A stretch of 64,000 nucleotides of DNA, taken from positions 84,248,684 through 84,312,683 of the forward strand of contig CM042685.1 of NCBI GenBank assembly GCA_023614405.1. The letters are read 5' to 3'. This DNA comes from Avena insularis. Lineage: Eukaryota > Streptophyta > Magnoliopsida > Poales > Poaceae. Made by a program: the position numbers and the translations under genes. This document shows positions 1 through 12,675 of the stretch, piece after piece (within the stretch, counting starts at the first letter, position 1; each line of letters opens with the position of its first letter). The notes beneath the pieces are model-generated. The model made no database searches and was not told the DNA's origin. It saw nothing but the letters and a program-made list of their open reading frames with translations.

Positions 1-49
1 CATAGGTCTTTGCATCTGAATGCTCTAAGAGTGACTAATCTAGAAAACT

Positions 50-375
50 TCTCACTGTAGCCCCCAAGCATATAGTTTGAATGAATCATTTTGACTAGAT
101 GCTTTCAGAGTAGCATACAAAGTGTTTATAAATTTCATCTGTAGCCCCCAAGATTCTAGTTGTAACTGAATTAGTTCCGACTAGATGCTTAAAGAAAGAC
201 TAAGCACATGATCGAGTTAAAACTTTATACTTTAGCCCCCAAGCTTCTAGTTAAAAACTGAATTAGTTCCGACTAGATGCTTAAAGAAAAACCAAGCATA
301 TTGTTAAGTTAAAAACTCTCACTGTAGCCCCCAAGCCTCTAGGTGGATATTTATCCGGCTAGATGCTCCAAGTAG
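50..375 (+). repeat. Tandem repeat in an intron of the A accessory gene
   Basis: Four diverged units, each containing TAGCCCCCAAG, begin near 57, 143, 233 and 327, so the period is about 86-94 bp. Each unit ends with a variant of CTAGATGCT. The array lies just upstream of a splice acceptor (AG at 406-407) that opens a coiled-coil exon. It therefore appears to be intronic for the plus-strand accessory gene and to lie in the 3' untranslated region of the minus-strand element. The array may continue left of the window. Confidence 0.75.
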
Positions 376-407
376 ACTAAATAGCGTTAAACTTTTTTCT
401 TCCATAG

Positions 408-1536
408 AATGAGAATGCTCGGAGGGGCGTGGCCAACGAGAAGTACCAAAATATGCGCTCTGACTTGGAAGCCGAAAAGGGTAAAACTGCCTTCTTAAAG
501 GAACAAATCATCAAGAGCAAGCGGCTGTTTTTCCTTTATTTTTCGTATTCCGACTTGGTCTTGTGCCAGCATGCTCCGAGTACTCACTGTGTACTTTTAT
601 TTCTCCGACTTGCAGAAGCCATTTTCCAAGGCTAAGGATATTGTTGAGCAATCCAAGCATATTCAGCAGCTGGATAGCGAAAACAAGATCCTTAAGCAGG
701 AGAGAAAGGACATGTTGAAGATGCATGAAGACTCAATGAAAGTCCTGCAAGACTCCGCCAACAAGGAGATGAACCGCTTGAAGGAGGAATTCACGATCTT
801 GAAAGATCAGAAGAAAGTTGCCGATGAGCAAAATCAGCGCCATCTTAAAGCGTACAGGATCCTCCGACAAGAACGGGACTCCATGGCGGAAACTCTCCAG
901 CAGGCTGAGATTAGCATCTTCAATAAGTGATTCTTCGTCTTGGACTTCTGTAAGCTAGATACTCTGAAATTTTTGTGTTATTGAACTCATGTGATCCTTT
1001 GTCGGAAATTTGCAGCTCCTATAGGCTTAACCCGGTCGCCTCCTCCGCCAAAAGAATGCATGGTCCTTGCCGGCAACTTTATCAACATCGCCATCAAGCA
1101 GACCAAGGAGATAGCCAAGCCCCTCCAGATTAACATCAAGGTTGCAGACTCTGTCACGAAGTTCTCGGAGATCCTGCGCCGAGCCCCCGAGCGTATCTCA
1201 AGCTAGAAAGCTTTGTGTGCACGGGCCGTCACAAGGATGGCGCTGTAAATGGTCAAGGCACATTACGAAAATGCCGACATCGACACGGTGACCTCCGGTA
1301 TCTCCGACGTCGGCGATGAATGCCAAAAGATAGATCACGAGGCTATCTTGGCATCGCTCATGGGTTTTGACACTAGAGTCACCGAGTTGGTTGATCCTAA
1401 TGTCTTTATGCCCATGAAAACCATTGATGGCGGCAACTAAAGCTCCTCCGAGTCCCTCAACACTGCCGACTTCGAGGAAAGTGACTCTCTTGCTGCTGAT
1501 GATGCTGCGTCCAAGTCGCCTGCGCCAGAGGAATGA
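408..1536 (+). pseudogene. 3' part of the antisense accessory gene (aORF) of element A
   Basis: Exon-like blocks lie at about 408-506 (opens in frame after AG at 406-407), 616-927 (after TTGCAG) and 1016-1205 (after TTTGCAG), with a last block from about 1226 to the TGA at 1534-1536. The 616-927 block is rich in K, E, Q and L and looks like a coiled coil. The last block is acidic and ends in APEE. The gene runs opposite to the pol of its element and converges on it. Its 5' exons are outside the window. The first donor is a weak GC-type site, and stops occur between the last blocks, so this copy is probably degraded. It corresponds to the better preserved gene at 57206-60060. Function is unknown. 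Confidence 0.65.
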
Positions 1537-2043
1537 GAAACATTTATGTAATATTTGTTTCCTATGAAATGTGTATGCGGAAAAACTACGTGTTAACTTA
1601 AGGCGGAAAACAATGGTTGTTTTTCCTGCTACTCAAGAATTAGTTCCAGCATGTATATATTTTTAAGCGAGTGCTGGCTTATCCATTACTCTGGTTTTTA
1701 TGCTTGACTTTTCGTGAGTAGAAAGACTCATTGTCGGAACCATGCGCTTAGGTGATGATGCCCAATGACACCGTCAATAACCTAAGCACAAAGCCACCGA
1801 CAATAAGTGCCAAAAGTCACTATTTCAGAATCCACATAAAAATGACAAAGAACGTGTAGACCAGAAAACTTAAGCTAATGCTCGTAGGAAGAATTTTCAC
1901 AAGTGCAATCGCAAAACTTGTGCATAAAGGTCTTATACGATCCAAAAATGAACACTAAAGGAGGTAAAAGACTTAGAAATATGAGTGAACTAGAGAGCTT
2001 TATTTCATTGATCATATAAGAGGTACACAATAGATAAAAAATG
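1537..2043. other. Spacer between the convergent accessory gene and pol of element A
   Basis: About 500 bp between the stop of the plus-strand accessory gene and the stop of the minus-strand polyprotein. It is AT-rich with no ORF of note and no recognisable domain. It probably holds 3' untranslated sequence for both converging transcripts. Confidence 0.5.
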
Positions 2044-2973
2044 CTAAGTGTAGAAAAGACGTAGCTGTGCTATGTTCCATGGCCGATCAAGCTCCGGGTA
2101 GTCATCATCCGTGTCACGTCGCTTACGCTTATGATCCTCATTGGGTCTATCCTTCAGTTCACGATTGTCAACGAGGTAGTAAGACCCATTGAGTAGCGCC
2201 TTGCTTATGATGAAGGTTCCTTCCCATGGCAGGGATAATTTGTGTGACTTCTTACCTTAAGTCGGGCACAGATCCCCTCTTTAAGCGAGCAATGCCGTAA
2301 CGGCGACTATGGTAGATGGCGGATCTTTGGCATGTGAAAACGTGCTCCTCCTCGAGAAGGTCCACATCTAGGTGTCTGGATTCTTCAGCATCATCTTCGC
2401 CGTAGGCGACAACTCTTGGTGAGTCGTGAAGGATGTAGGAAGGCAGGATGGCTTCTGCTCCATATAGCATGAATTAAGGGGTGTAGCCGGTGGATCTGTT
2501 GGGTGTAGTTCATAAACTCCACAATACAAATGGCAGTTCTTCCGCCCAGGCTCCAGCTGCTCTATGCAGCGGTGACTCAAGACGTGGCTTGATTCCCTGC
2601 AGAATTAATCCATTGGCTCGCTCAACCTGACCATTGGATTGTGGGTGTGCCACAGATCCAAGGTCAAGTCGGATGCCCTTCTCCCAACAATAAGCTTCCA
2701 CTTCTCTGAGTGACAAGTTGCTACCGTTGTCGGTGATTATGCTATGTGGGAGACCAAATCTGACCACTAAATCCTGGACAAACCTAAGGGCAGTTGCCCC
2801 ATCGAGTTTTCTAATGGGTTTAGCTTCTATCCATTTGGTGAATTTATCAACTGCTACTAGCAGATGCGTAAACCCACATGGTGTAGTCTGTAATGGACCC
2901 ACCATGTCCAGCCCCCATGTTGTGAATAGCCAAGTTATTGGTATTGTTCGCAATTCTTCAGCTGGAACATGTG
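2044..2973 (-). pseudogene. Element A integrase, catalytic core and C-terminus
   Basis: Minus-strand reading gives an integrase core with DMVGP and VDKFTKW near the first catalytic Asp, then TDNGSN, and then NGQVERAN with the catalytic Glu, in the usual DDE order. The C-terminal part is out of frame and ends in WNIAQLRLFYT, matching the polyprotein end of element F (60907). The gene is split by element B: the zinc-finger half lies at 22505 and above, and the reading frame is continuous across the insertion once the duplicated target site is counted once. Frameshifts near 2480-2510 and 2252 inactivate it. Confidence 0.85.
2969..2973 (+). repeat. Left target-site duplication of element B (ATGTG)
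   Basis: ATGTG directly precedes the TGTAACATCC start of the 5' LTR of B. The same five bases follow the 3' LTR end at 22500-22504, inside the integrase gene of element A. Confidence 0.9.
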
Positions 2974-5900
2974 TGTAACATCCCAAAAATATCAAACTTA
3001 GATCATCAAAACACTAATCATCAAGTTTAGGGTTAACAAAAACTTTTCTAAATGAATTCATGAATGCATGTATATGTGTATGCATGGATTTTGAATTTCT
3101 TTAAAAACCACCTTGTTTGTGTGATCCATTGCTTGTAAAATGTTTCTTAGGTGAAAAGAACATCATCTAAAACATTTCCCACACTTTTCCTTAAGACAAG
3201 TAAATCAAAACAAATATATTAAGTGAATGGTCATTTTGACCAATTTAACTCCCATGCCTACTTTGGCTGTCTCAAACTTTCAAAACCTAATGAAACTTTT
3301 TGGATCTTTGCACCTTGAATGTACTCATAGCAGTATCAAGGCCCACTTTGTGATCATCCGAGAAACTTTCAAATACATAGTTTAAATGACAATTCAAAAT
3401 TGAATCTTCTTCATATGGGAAGATCCCACTTTTTCAAAACCCACTCAAACAAGCTCAACTTTCAAAACCCAAGCATCTGCAGACTCACCAGAACCAATCT
3501 AGCAAACCCACCAAAATTATTTTCAAAATTCAAAACTTGATTTCATGCGGCCATTTTATCAAACAGGTTGCAGACACAAATCAAACAAAACATCAAACAC
3601 TATAGTGTGCAGTGTTTTGAGCCTAACTTGTTCCCTAGTTAGCTCACACACAACCCGAGATCATCTAGAAAGATTAGCCCAACACTAGCACCCTGTGAGC
3701 TTGCCATTGTCATTAATGGTGAACAGTGAGCACCCCATGTCACCCCATTGTGGACAGAGGCTAGAGGAAGAACTAGCCGTGCCAACCTTGTGCAGGAGGC
3801 AGCCACCGTCCGCCCACTGCTGTCCCAGCGCGGCGTTGCCAAGCCACAGACCACGCAGCGCCACGAGACACGCCCAGACCATGCCGGCGTGCGCCGCGCC
3901 ACCCTTGACCATCACCCACGACCGCGCGCCCTCACGCGTGCATACACGATCACCACCGACCAGGGAGACCGCCAGACACCCCGTTTGCTGCCCGTGCCAT
4001 ACAGCCACCGCCCGCCGTCGAAGCGCCGCCTCTGCCCAGCGAGCGCCGCCCGTTCAGACCAAACGCACCGCCCCATGCCTCGCGATCATGTCGTTGAGCA
4101 TCGCCAGAGACACAACAGTCCCCTACCCTTGCCCATGCCTATAGCCGCTGTAGCGTCGCCCCGACGAGCTCACGTCTTGACGGTCCCTCGCTCGACTATA
4201 AATAGAGGCCACCCCGCACGATTTCTTCACACCATCTCACTCCCTCTCCCCAGACCGTGCCACACCATCCTTAGAGCAAGCGAGCACCACCTGCCGGAAT
4301 TTCACTGGAGCATTGCCGCCGGAGAAGAAGGGAGCCAGCGATTGGAGCCGCCCAGAGAAGCCACGGTACCAGGAGGTTCGCCGTCGTCGACGTCGTTGCC
4401 CGCCTCGCCGACCCTCGCCGTACCCGGTGAGCCCCCCTCACTGGCGCTAGGTTTCGTTCTCGCCGGAGCTGTCTCGCGTCGGCGATGACCCTCGCCATTG
4501 GATTAGAACTAGATCGAGCGATCCACGTTGCCCCATACCGCTTCGCCAGCCCGTGTCACGGCAGTGGGGACACCCACTTAAGCAGCCAGCAGAGCGCTTA
4601 GCAGCGGCCCGTTAAATTTCCAGCCCAAACAATTCAAATTAAACCTTTTTCTTTTTAAATTCAAACACACTTCTGTACCCAACTTCAAAAATCAACCCAG
4701 ATCGATTCAGTGCACCAAATTGGGTGAAACCAATTTTGTTGGAAAGGTCTGTGAATGCTTAATCCAATCCCGTTGGATTCAAGTCATTTAGATCTGTAGA
4801 TCACCCATAGCAAAAATAACAAGGCAGAAGCTTTTCTGCATTCAAACATTTTTCAAATTTAAACCATAAAAGCTTTTGAGTTGATTCCAACTCTCAAAAA
4901 TCACATTTAACCATACCTTTCAGAATATATAAAAATATATAGGTTTACTTGCAGAAATAATGTTCAAGGAATAAAAGAATGCTTCATAAGCATTTCTAGT
5001 CACTTTAGTTAATTAAAATAAAAAGGTAAAACCTTATTAAATTGTGACACCACTTTAAATCACATTCCCATGGACTAAAATGTGTGGTGATGACATGTGT
5101 CAAAATGATCCCATGTTTAGTTTGGAGAATATTAAATCTTATGTAGTTTTTCAATGAGTATAAATTACTTTTCTAAAAATAAGAAGTTTTAAACCAAGCT
5201 TTAACCTTGTAATGTTAGAGATGATGCTATATCATCTATAGGACCCTTGTGTGTGATGATTGCAAGTAGTTAAGTATTGTTTGGTGATTGTGTACCTCGT
5301 ATTTATTCATAGACGCTAGTACCGACCAAGGATACTACGAGGAGGAAGGAGGATACTACGAAGAGGAAGCCGAGGAGAACTTCAACCACTGCTCTGCACA
5401 AGGCAAGCTAACACTTGCAAGATACTATACCTATGCAAGCTAATTACTAAGCAAGCCTAATACTACTAGCGAATGTGCAAGCTAACACTTGCAAGATACC
5501 CTACTGATGCCACAAACCCATACTTGTGATATGAATACTATATGCCTTAAGCATATGTGATCATACCTACTTGCTAAACCAATCCGAGTTTTATGGCAAG
5601 CTTCTTACTTTATTTCTTTATCAAAGCTTACTTAGAGTCTACCTAAGAGTTTGGTAGATACTAGACAGTTGTGCTGAAGGTTGCTTAAAGAGCATAAAAT
5701 TTGGCCTAATCTAGAAACCTTGATATCAGCCTAAGATATAAGGTTAGACTTAGTGAAACTCAGTTACCACCCCTCACTATTACTACCCCCACACAGTAGA
5801 TGCTAGTGCTAAGCATAAAACTTGATCAACTTTTAGATGGGAATACTTGGTGGAAAAATGGTTATGAAAACCTTGGAATGATGGATCATTCTATTGAAAT

Positions 5901-6926
5901 GTTTTGGACATGTGTTTCCAAACACTTGATGATTTTGGTGATGAAAATGTTGAGGCATGAGCCTTAGCCCTTTATAAAACTGATGGTTGTCTGGATGCGA
6001 TACCATTCCAAGTTTAGCGTCAACCACAATACCCGAATATTGGGTAGGGCTTATTTGAAACTTATATTCCTTAGTATTAGTTCCCTCACGACCAAGGTGC
6101 AGTGAGGCTACCTTGTGAAGATTGTCCACATGCGGTACCCAAGATGGCGGTGGTCATGGTTGGGAGGCCAAACTCACGGAGAGGTGCTTATACTAGGGCG
6201 TGTAATTGAAAGGTTAGGATTGATTATCCATCTTGAGTATGGTGAGTTCAGGATTTGTTCTGACGGATGTATCGAATGTTGTGGTGAAAGTGTACAATCT
6301 CTGCAGTGTCAAACTATTGAATATAGCGTCATGTTATGGACATTAGATGGCCATATCTTGTTCCCCGTCGGACTTTTAAAATGACTTGTGAAATGAATTG
6401 AGACTTTGGCGTGAACAATGAGTTGTGACCTGAATTACAAGATCCCACTTAGGAGTTATAAAGTTGTGACTAACTTTGGAACTTAGTAAAGATAAACCTT
6501 GCTTTTTGCAAAACAACCCTAGAGCCTAGTGTCCTATTATCCAAAAACCCTTACACAGTATTAGTTTGCGAGTACTTAAAGAGTACTCATGGCTTTGTCC
6601 ACAGCTATTCCATGGCGGACTATGAAGAAGTACGGAGGATGGACCAGGAAGGTTACGACAACTAGGATCATCTCCCATCGTCAGCATTGCCTGTGACCCC
6701 AAAGATGGAGCTTCGCCTACGCTACCGTTATTATTACGTATTCCGCCGCTCGATGTTGTATTAAGAACTGGATCATGAGATCCCTATTTGTGTAAGAACT
6801 TATGTATCGTTTGTAATGGATGAAGTATTATGGTATCCAATTCTGTTATGTCTCGCAAAAATGGTAATCACAGGATTGCGATGTATGGCATAAGGCATCT
6901 AGGATTGAAAAATCCGGGTGTTGACA
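2974..6926 (+). repeat. 5' LTR of element B (3953 bp)
   Basis: It starts TGTAACATCC and ends GGGTGTTGACA. It matches 12678-22499 along its whole length once the CACTA is removed. A GC-rich block at about 3700-4600 holds several overlapping ORFs, including a 246-codon one at 3748-4488. Their frames are broken in the other LTR, so I treat them as chance ORFs around the U3/R region. The remainder (4600-6926) is AT-rich noncoding sequence. Confidence 0.93.
4197..4204 (+). promoter_or_regulatory. TATA box in the 5' LTR of element B
   Basis: TATAAATA followed by GAGGCC, downstream of a GC-rich region. The same sequence is kept in the other LTR at 13891-13898. It is the likely Pol II promoter of the element. 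Confidence 0.65.
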
Positions 6927-6929
6927 AGT

Positions 6930-6941
6930 TGGTATCGAGCC
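6930..6941 (+). other. Primer binding site of element B
   Basis: TGGTATCGAGCC lies three bases after the LTR end. It matches the usual initiator-methionine-tRNA PBS (TGGTATCAGAGCC) with one base missing. Confidence 0.75.
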
Positions 6942-8152
6942 ATCGACCATAGGAGACCCTAGTTAGGTTGGACGTTGAACCAAAAACTTAGTTTCAAAAC
7001 CAAAGAAAACAAATATTTACAAAACCTATTCTCATTCTTATCTCTTTAATTCTTTCATAAAACTTCATGTTCCTCAAAAACTCTTGCAAAATAGATAAAA
7101 TTTTGACACACTTGATCACTCTCTAATCTACTCATCCTCTATTTTTATAGATGGGCGTGAAATCTGACAAGTTTTATCAACTCGAAAATGGGGAGACCTT
7201 ATCTTTAAGAGGATCTAGATCAGCTTTGAACTTGGGCGTCCACATCCCGAGTTCTTGAGCTCAGCTCAATGATCAAGGAGGAGAAGATCTGCGGTGGCTA
7301 ATTGTTGCAAGTATCAGGAAAGATTGAACCTCCACTACGGAGGAATTCAGTTTACCTTGAGGAAAACAAGCGGCTCGATGGACTTGCGAGAGCAATGCAG
7401 AAGCTCTTTCCGTCGTGTGGGCGGAGCATCAATCGGATCAAGGATACTCGCTTTGAGTTTTTCCCAAGGCGTGATGCAAATGGACAACCTTTGGAAGCCC
7501 CATACCACCCGAGCTGAAGACTCAATTGGACCACCTTAGCTTCATGATGTATGATCGTCAAAGAGTTGGACAACTGCCTGACTATTGCAACCACAAGTCG
7601 CCATCATCAAGGCGAAGGATCGGACCATCACCATGCTAGCAAAGGATCGCCAAGTCTACGCGCCGTCATTTCGACAAGAATGGCGCATTATTGCCCGTCT
7701 TAGCCATCGCATCGATCTCTGGAAGAGACCATCCATGAGAGAGACATGCAGCTAGAGGAAAGGGAGAATGCCAGAGAGGATCTTCGTGGAGACCCTTACT
7801 CCTATCTCAGCGATGACGATGATTTTCTGGAGGATCAGGCCATGGACTTCTTCACCGATGAGGATGATTTCGTCTTCATCGATGATGCGGAAGATGATGA
7901 AGCCACAGACTCCGAGCAGTAGTAGCACTGAGCACTAGCGTAGTGAGTAGTAGTCGGTCCCACTGTATCGTAGATTTCAGAATGGTTCTTAAAACCATCT
8001 GTTTTCCTTGTTGTGGTGTGTGTTGTACTGTGTGCTATGAGTGAATGAATGAAAAAGCAAGTTGCTAGAAAACTGAGTCAAAGTCAAAAACTTTTCAAAA
8101 CCCAAAACCTTAGCAATTTCCCTCTTTTCTCATGATCTATATCAATCTTCAG

Positions 8153-9250
8153 ATGCCACGTGGAGGAAGTGGTTCAGCCCCGGACCCGATGTTGCAGATC
8201 CTGCAAATGTTGACTTCTAACCGCGAAGCTGAAAGAGCCGAACGTCAAGCCAACCTAGCCACTCTGCAGCGAGAAGCCCAGCTAGCCCACAACAACCAAG
8301 GCCATGGAAACCAGGACAACCACGGATCTAAGCTCAAGAATTTCCAGAATAGCAACCCACCCGTTTTCACCAAGTCGGAAGAACCCCTAGATGCCGATGA
8401 TTGGCTGCAAACCATGGAAAATAACTTAGAAGTAGCCGGAGTGGAAGCCAACGATAAAGTCTTGTTCGCCACCCATTATGTAGCTGGAGATGCGGGGCAT
8501 GGTGGAGCAGTGTTAGATGCAATGACCGGAGGCGGATGATGACACAGGAGGAATTCAAGGTCAAGTTTAGCAGAACCCATGTGCCACCGGGTTTGATCAA
8601 GAGAATGAGAGCGAGTTCGAGAGTTGAAGCAAGGAAGGATGAGTGTAGTGGAATACCGTGACAAATTTTGTCATTAGCTAGGTATGCCCGGACGAAATAG
8701 ACACGAAGCCAAGAAGAAAGAAAGATTCCTGAATGGTGCATGGCGAGATGCAGCGGTGTTAGTCAATATCCCTTTGTTGATATTGAAGCCCTTGTAGACT
8801 CTGCTATCCGGATGGAAGGAAAGATCAACCAGGCCAATGAAAACCGCAAGCATCGCATGATGCATCAACCGAGAACCCATCGGACCCCAAAGTATCGCTA
8901 ACCCATCTCCGAGTTGCCCCAAGAACCAACGGACCCCCTATGACCCGTCAGGCCTATCCCAACCGTGGAAACCCTAGACCGGAGGAAATCACAACAACCC
9001 GGCAACTCTAGCAATTTCACCGTGCCCACCCAAATTCAACACCAACAATACTACCACCAACCCCAACCTGCCCGAGGACTGGAAGCAATCTTGTGCACAT
9101 GACCAAGGACAAGTCACAAGTGACCTGCTATGATTTGTGGAAATAAAGGCCACTATTCAATGAGTGCCCCAACAAGAAGAATGCTACAGCCCCCAACGCC
9201 AATGTCAGCTCGGCGGCGTCGTGTCCAGCCGGGAGAAGATTTGCCCAGGG
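8153..9250 (+). pseudogene. Element B gag
   Basis: The ATG at 8153 opens a protein starting MPRGGSGSAPDP. It contains KLKNFQNSNPPVFTKSEEPLDADDWL, shown here only by its PPVF and DADDWL motifs, typical of Gypsy gag just before the capsid domain. The ORF breaks at about 8530. Capsid-like sequence resumes in another frame (TQEEFKVKF, VVEYRDKF at about 8540-8660). A degenerate CCHC knuckle (CGNKGHYS) lies at about 9136. Several frameshifts and stops make it non-functional. Confidence 0.75.
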
Positions 9251-9266
9251 AGTTCACTCAACCGCA

Positions 9267-9719
9267 ATGGCCGTCTTTTTCTCATGCATCTTTGAAGAAG
9301 CTCGGAAGCGTAAGCGTCGTCTTTGGGATATGTTTTCTGTTAATTCAGTACTTGCAAGAGTGTTGTTTGATTATGGTGCATCGCATTCATTTGTCACCGA
9401 AGAATTTGCCTGCACTAGTAAAATTCAACCAACCAAATTGAAGCATGTGATGATTGTACAAATTCCCGGATCAACCACCAAGGCTAGGAAAATTTGCAAA
9501 GCCGTCCCTATCCGAATCCATGGCATAGATTTTTATGCTAATCTAATAGTACTCGGAACTAAAGGTTTGGAAGTAGTACTAGGAATGGATTGGATGTCCA
9601 AACATAAAGGATTGATTGACTGTGCCAAGAAAGCCATCACCATGACCCGATCTGCGGAATATCAGTCGAGCATATATCTGAAACCTTACCTCGCCAATTC
9701 AAGTGTAACAGGAGTATAG
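9267..9719 (+). pseudogene. Element B aspartic protease domain
   Basis: A 150-codon frame contains FDYGASHSFV at the retropepsin active site and VVLGMDWM further on, the typical Gypsy protease layout. The family active site is D-S/T-G-A. Here the middle residue is Tyr, so the enzyme would probably be dead. It lies between gag and RT as expected for the polyprotein. Confidence 0.8.
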
Positions 9720-9781
9720 CCCAACCTACCATTGACCAAGTTCGGATAGTTTGCAAATACCCCGATGTATTTCCAGATGTT

Positions 9782-11160
9782 TTGCCCGGTATGCCCCTAG
9801 ATCGGGATATCGAGTTAATCATCGAACTAATCCCCGGAACAGGACCCATAGCCCAGAGACCCTATAGTATGAACCCGTCAGAACTAGAAGAACTAAAGAA
9901 GCAACTGGATTCCATGCTAGAAATCGAATTGATTCAACCGAGTGCATCCCCATGGAGATCACCTGTCTTGTTTGTGGACAAGAAGGATGGAGGTAACTGT
10001 TTGTGTACGGATTATCGGAAGTTGAATGATGTCACCATCAAGAACAAGTACCCCTTGCCTAAGATAGAAGATTTGTTTGATCAGTTGACCGGTGCCCAGG
10101 TGTTTTCTAAGATTGATCTTAGGACTGGCTATCATCAACTCAAAATTCGTGCAGAGGATATTCCAAATACTGCCTTTACCACCAGATATGGATTGTATGA
10201 GTATACAGTCATGTCCTTTGGATTAACCAACGCCCTCGCTTATTTCATGAACCTCATGAATAAGATTTTTATGGACTTCCTGGATAAGTTTGTCGTTGTT
10301 TTCATCGATGACATTCTGATTTATTCCAAATCAGAAGAAGAACATGAGCTACACCTAAGGACCATTCTTGGAACCCTTAGAGAGCATCAGTTGTATGCAA
10401 AATTTAGCAAATGTGAATTCTGGTTACAGGAAGTAGGATTCCTCGGTCACATTGTATCAGCTGGAGGAATTGCCGTTGACCACCAAAGTGAAAGATGTAG
10501 AAGATTGGCAAGCCCCAACCACTCAAACCCAAGTTCGTGCTTTTCTCGGATTGGCGGGATATTACCGCAAATTAAAGAAAGATTCTCGAGTATCGCCCGA
10601 CCCATGACCCAATTGCTGAAGAAGGACAAGAAGTTTGAATGGACCGACAAATGTGAAGCGAGTTTTCAAGAACTCAAGAGGAGATTGATTTCAGCCCCAA
10701 TCTTGATCATGTCGGATATCGAAGCCCTTGATGTGTATTGTGGCGCATCCAAGATTGGTCTCGGATGTGTGCTAATGCAAGAAGGCAAAGTTATATCTTA
10801 TCTATCGCGACAATTGAAGCAACATGAACAAAATTACCCAACCCATGACCTCGAACTTCGCGTAGTAGTTCTAGCCCTAAAGACATGGAGACATTACGAT
10901 GGGAAACCGTTGTGAGATTTATTGGATCACAAGAGCCTAAAGTATATATTCACTCGAAGGAGCTGAATATGAGGCGGAAGAAGATGGATTGAGCTAATCA
11001 AGGATTACGACACGGACATTCACTATCACCTGGAAAAGCCAATGTGGTAGCCGATGCCCTTAGTAGATTGCCGTGCCGCTTGAACTCCATGATTTTGAAG
11101 GAGCAACCAAGTTTGCACAAAGAGATGGAAGATTTTCGAGTGGAATTAGTAAGTGAAGGA
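9782..11160 (+). pseudogene. Element B reverse transcriptase and RNase H
   Basis: The main frame, 9782-10915, carries [33 protein letters not shown] and the catalytic FIDDILIYS motif, so it is a Gypsy RT. The stretch at about 10470-10570 reads in the wrong frame and then returns, meaning two compensating indels near the thumb/connection region. RNase H follows ([14 protein letters not shown], where an Asp is expected in place of Cys; [15 protein letters not shown]). The frame stops at 10915, and remnants continue to about 11160. Confidence 0.88.
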
Positions 11161-11252
11161 TTTTTGGCTAGCATAGAACTTTAGCTCACTTTGATCAGTC
11201 AGTTAAAGAGGCGCAAAGGAAATGCGATGTCGGCGGAATCAGCGTCGTATCG

Positions 11253-12379
11253 GTGCGAGCAAAGTACGGATTCACCGAGGATGAAGAAGGAGTTCTGTGG
11301 TACAAAGGACGCCTTTGTGTACCAGCAGATTCGGAGTTGAAAGAAGTTATCTTGAAGGAGGCTCATGATACTCTTTATTCTATCCATCCCGGAGGAACTA
11401 AGATGTATCAAGATTTGAAAGAGCAATTTTGGTGGCATAAGATGAAGAGAGAAATCGGAAGCTATATCGCCAAGTGTGATATATGTCAACGAGTCAAGGC
11501 AGGACATCAAAGACTAGCTGGATTGTTGCAACCTTTGCAAATTCTGGAATGGAAATGGGATTCTGTAGGAATGGACTTTATCACTGGACTACCTACTTCT
11601 AGTAGGGGAAATGACTCTATTTGGGTCATAGTGGACAGATTGTCCAAAGTCGCCCATTTCTTGCCCGTCAAAACTACCTATCAGAGTTCGAAGCTAGCGG
11701 AGTTGTACATCGCTAGGATCGTTAGTTTGCATGGAGTCCCCAAGAATATAGTATCGGATCGAGGAACTCAGTTTCCCTCGAGATTCTGGAAGAAAGTCCA
11801 AGAAGGTTTAGGAACCCGCCTAGATTTCAGTACCGCGTATCACCCTCAGACCGATGGACAAACGGAGCGAGTAAACCAAATACTCGAAGATATGCTTAGA
11901 GCATGTGTGCTAGAATATGGATCCAAGTGGGAAGACTGTCTGCTGTTTGTAGAATTTTCATACAACAATAGTTACCAAGCTAGTTTGCAAATGGCCCCAT
12001 TTGAATTTATGTACGGAAGAAAGTGCCGCACCCCTTTGAACTGGTCGGAAGTAGGAGAGAGTCAGTTTTCGGACCCGACATACTACGAGAAGCAGAAGAG
12101 AAGGTTCACAAGATTCATGAACACCTCAAGAAAGCCCAATCCCGACAAAAGAGTTACACCGACAAGAGACGTCGAGACCTCGCCTTCAACATCGGAGATT
12201 TTGTTTATCTGAAAGTGTCGCCATTGAAGGGAATGCAACGTTTCCAACTCAAAGGAAAGTTAGCCCCCAGATATATCGGACCTTTCAAAATTCTGAACCA
12301 TCGAGGAGAAGTATTGTATCAACTGGAACTACCTGAAGAGATGTCGATTGCACAATGTGTTCCATATCTAGTTACTTAA
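11253..12379 (+). pseudogene. Element B integrase
   Basis: An HHCC zinc finger (EAH...SIHPGG...CDICQR) is followed by a core with GMDFITGLP, SDRGTQF and TDGQTERVNQ, giving the D, D and E residues. At about 12100 the frame shifts; the C-terminal GPY/F module (RYIGPFKIL) is read in the frame of 12023-12379. One stop at 12377-12379 separates it from the chromodomain. Confidence 0.88.
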
Positions 12380-12406
12380 AATGTCTCAAGTCCCGAGAAG
12401 ACCGAA

Positions 12407-12622
12407 GTGTTCAAGAATATCGATCACCAGACCATAGAGATCAACGATGATCTGACCTATCCTGAAGTACCCATCCGTATATTGGAAGAAGCCTTTCAAA
12501 CTACTAGAACCCGAAGCATCAAGTTTCTCAAGATTCAGTGGAGAAACCACACAGAAGAGGAGGCTACACAGGAGCGAAGATCACATCGAGCGGAGTTTCG
12601 GATCTCTTCAAATCCTAGGTAA
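12407..12622 (+). pseudogene. Element B chromodomain
   Basis: A 71-codon tail contains PIRILEEAFQTTRTRSIKF, then KIQWRNHTEEEATQE. This matches the chromodomain at the integrase C-terminus of chromoviruses, which is thought to guide integration to marked chromatin. It places the element in the chromovirus branch and supports the Tekay/Del call. Confidence 0.8.
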
Positions 12623-12663
12623 TCTTTTCGTCCTTTTTCAAATCTCGGGACAAGATTTTGTTT

Positions 12664-12675
12664 AAGGGGGGAAGG
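12664..12675 (+). other. Polypurine tract of element B
   Basis: AAGGGGGGAAGG lies two bases before the 3' LTR start (12678), where the plus-strand primer is expected. Confidence 0.8.

Noticed and set aside
3748..4488. 246-codon plus-strand ORF in the GC-rich part of the B 5' LTR
   Set aside because: The matching region of the other LTR (13454-14050) has different, broken frames, and the composition is Arg/Pro/Ala-rich low complexity. It is a chance ORF in an LTR.
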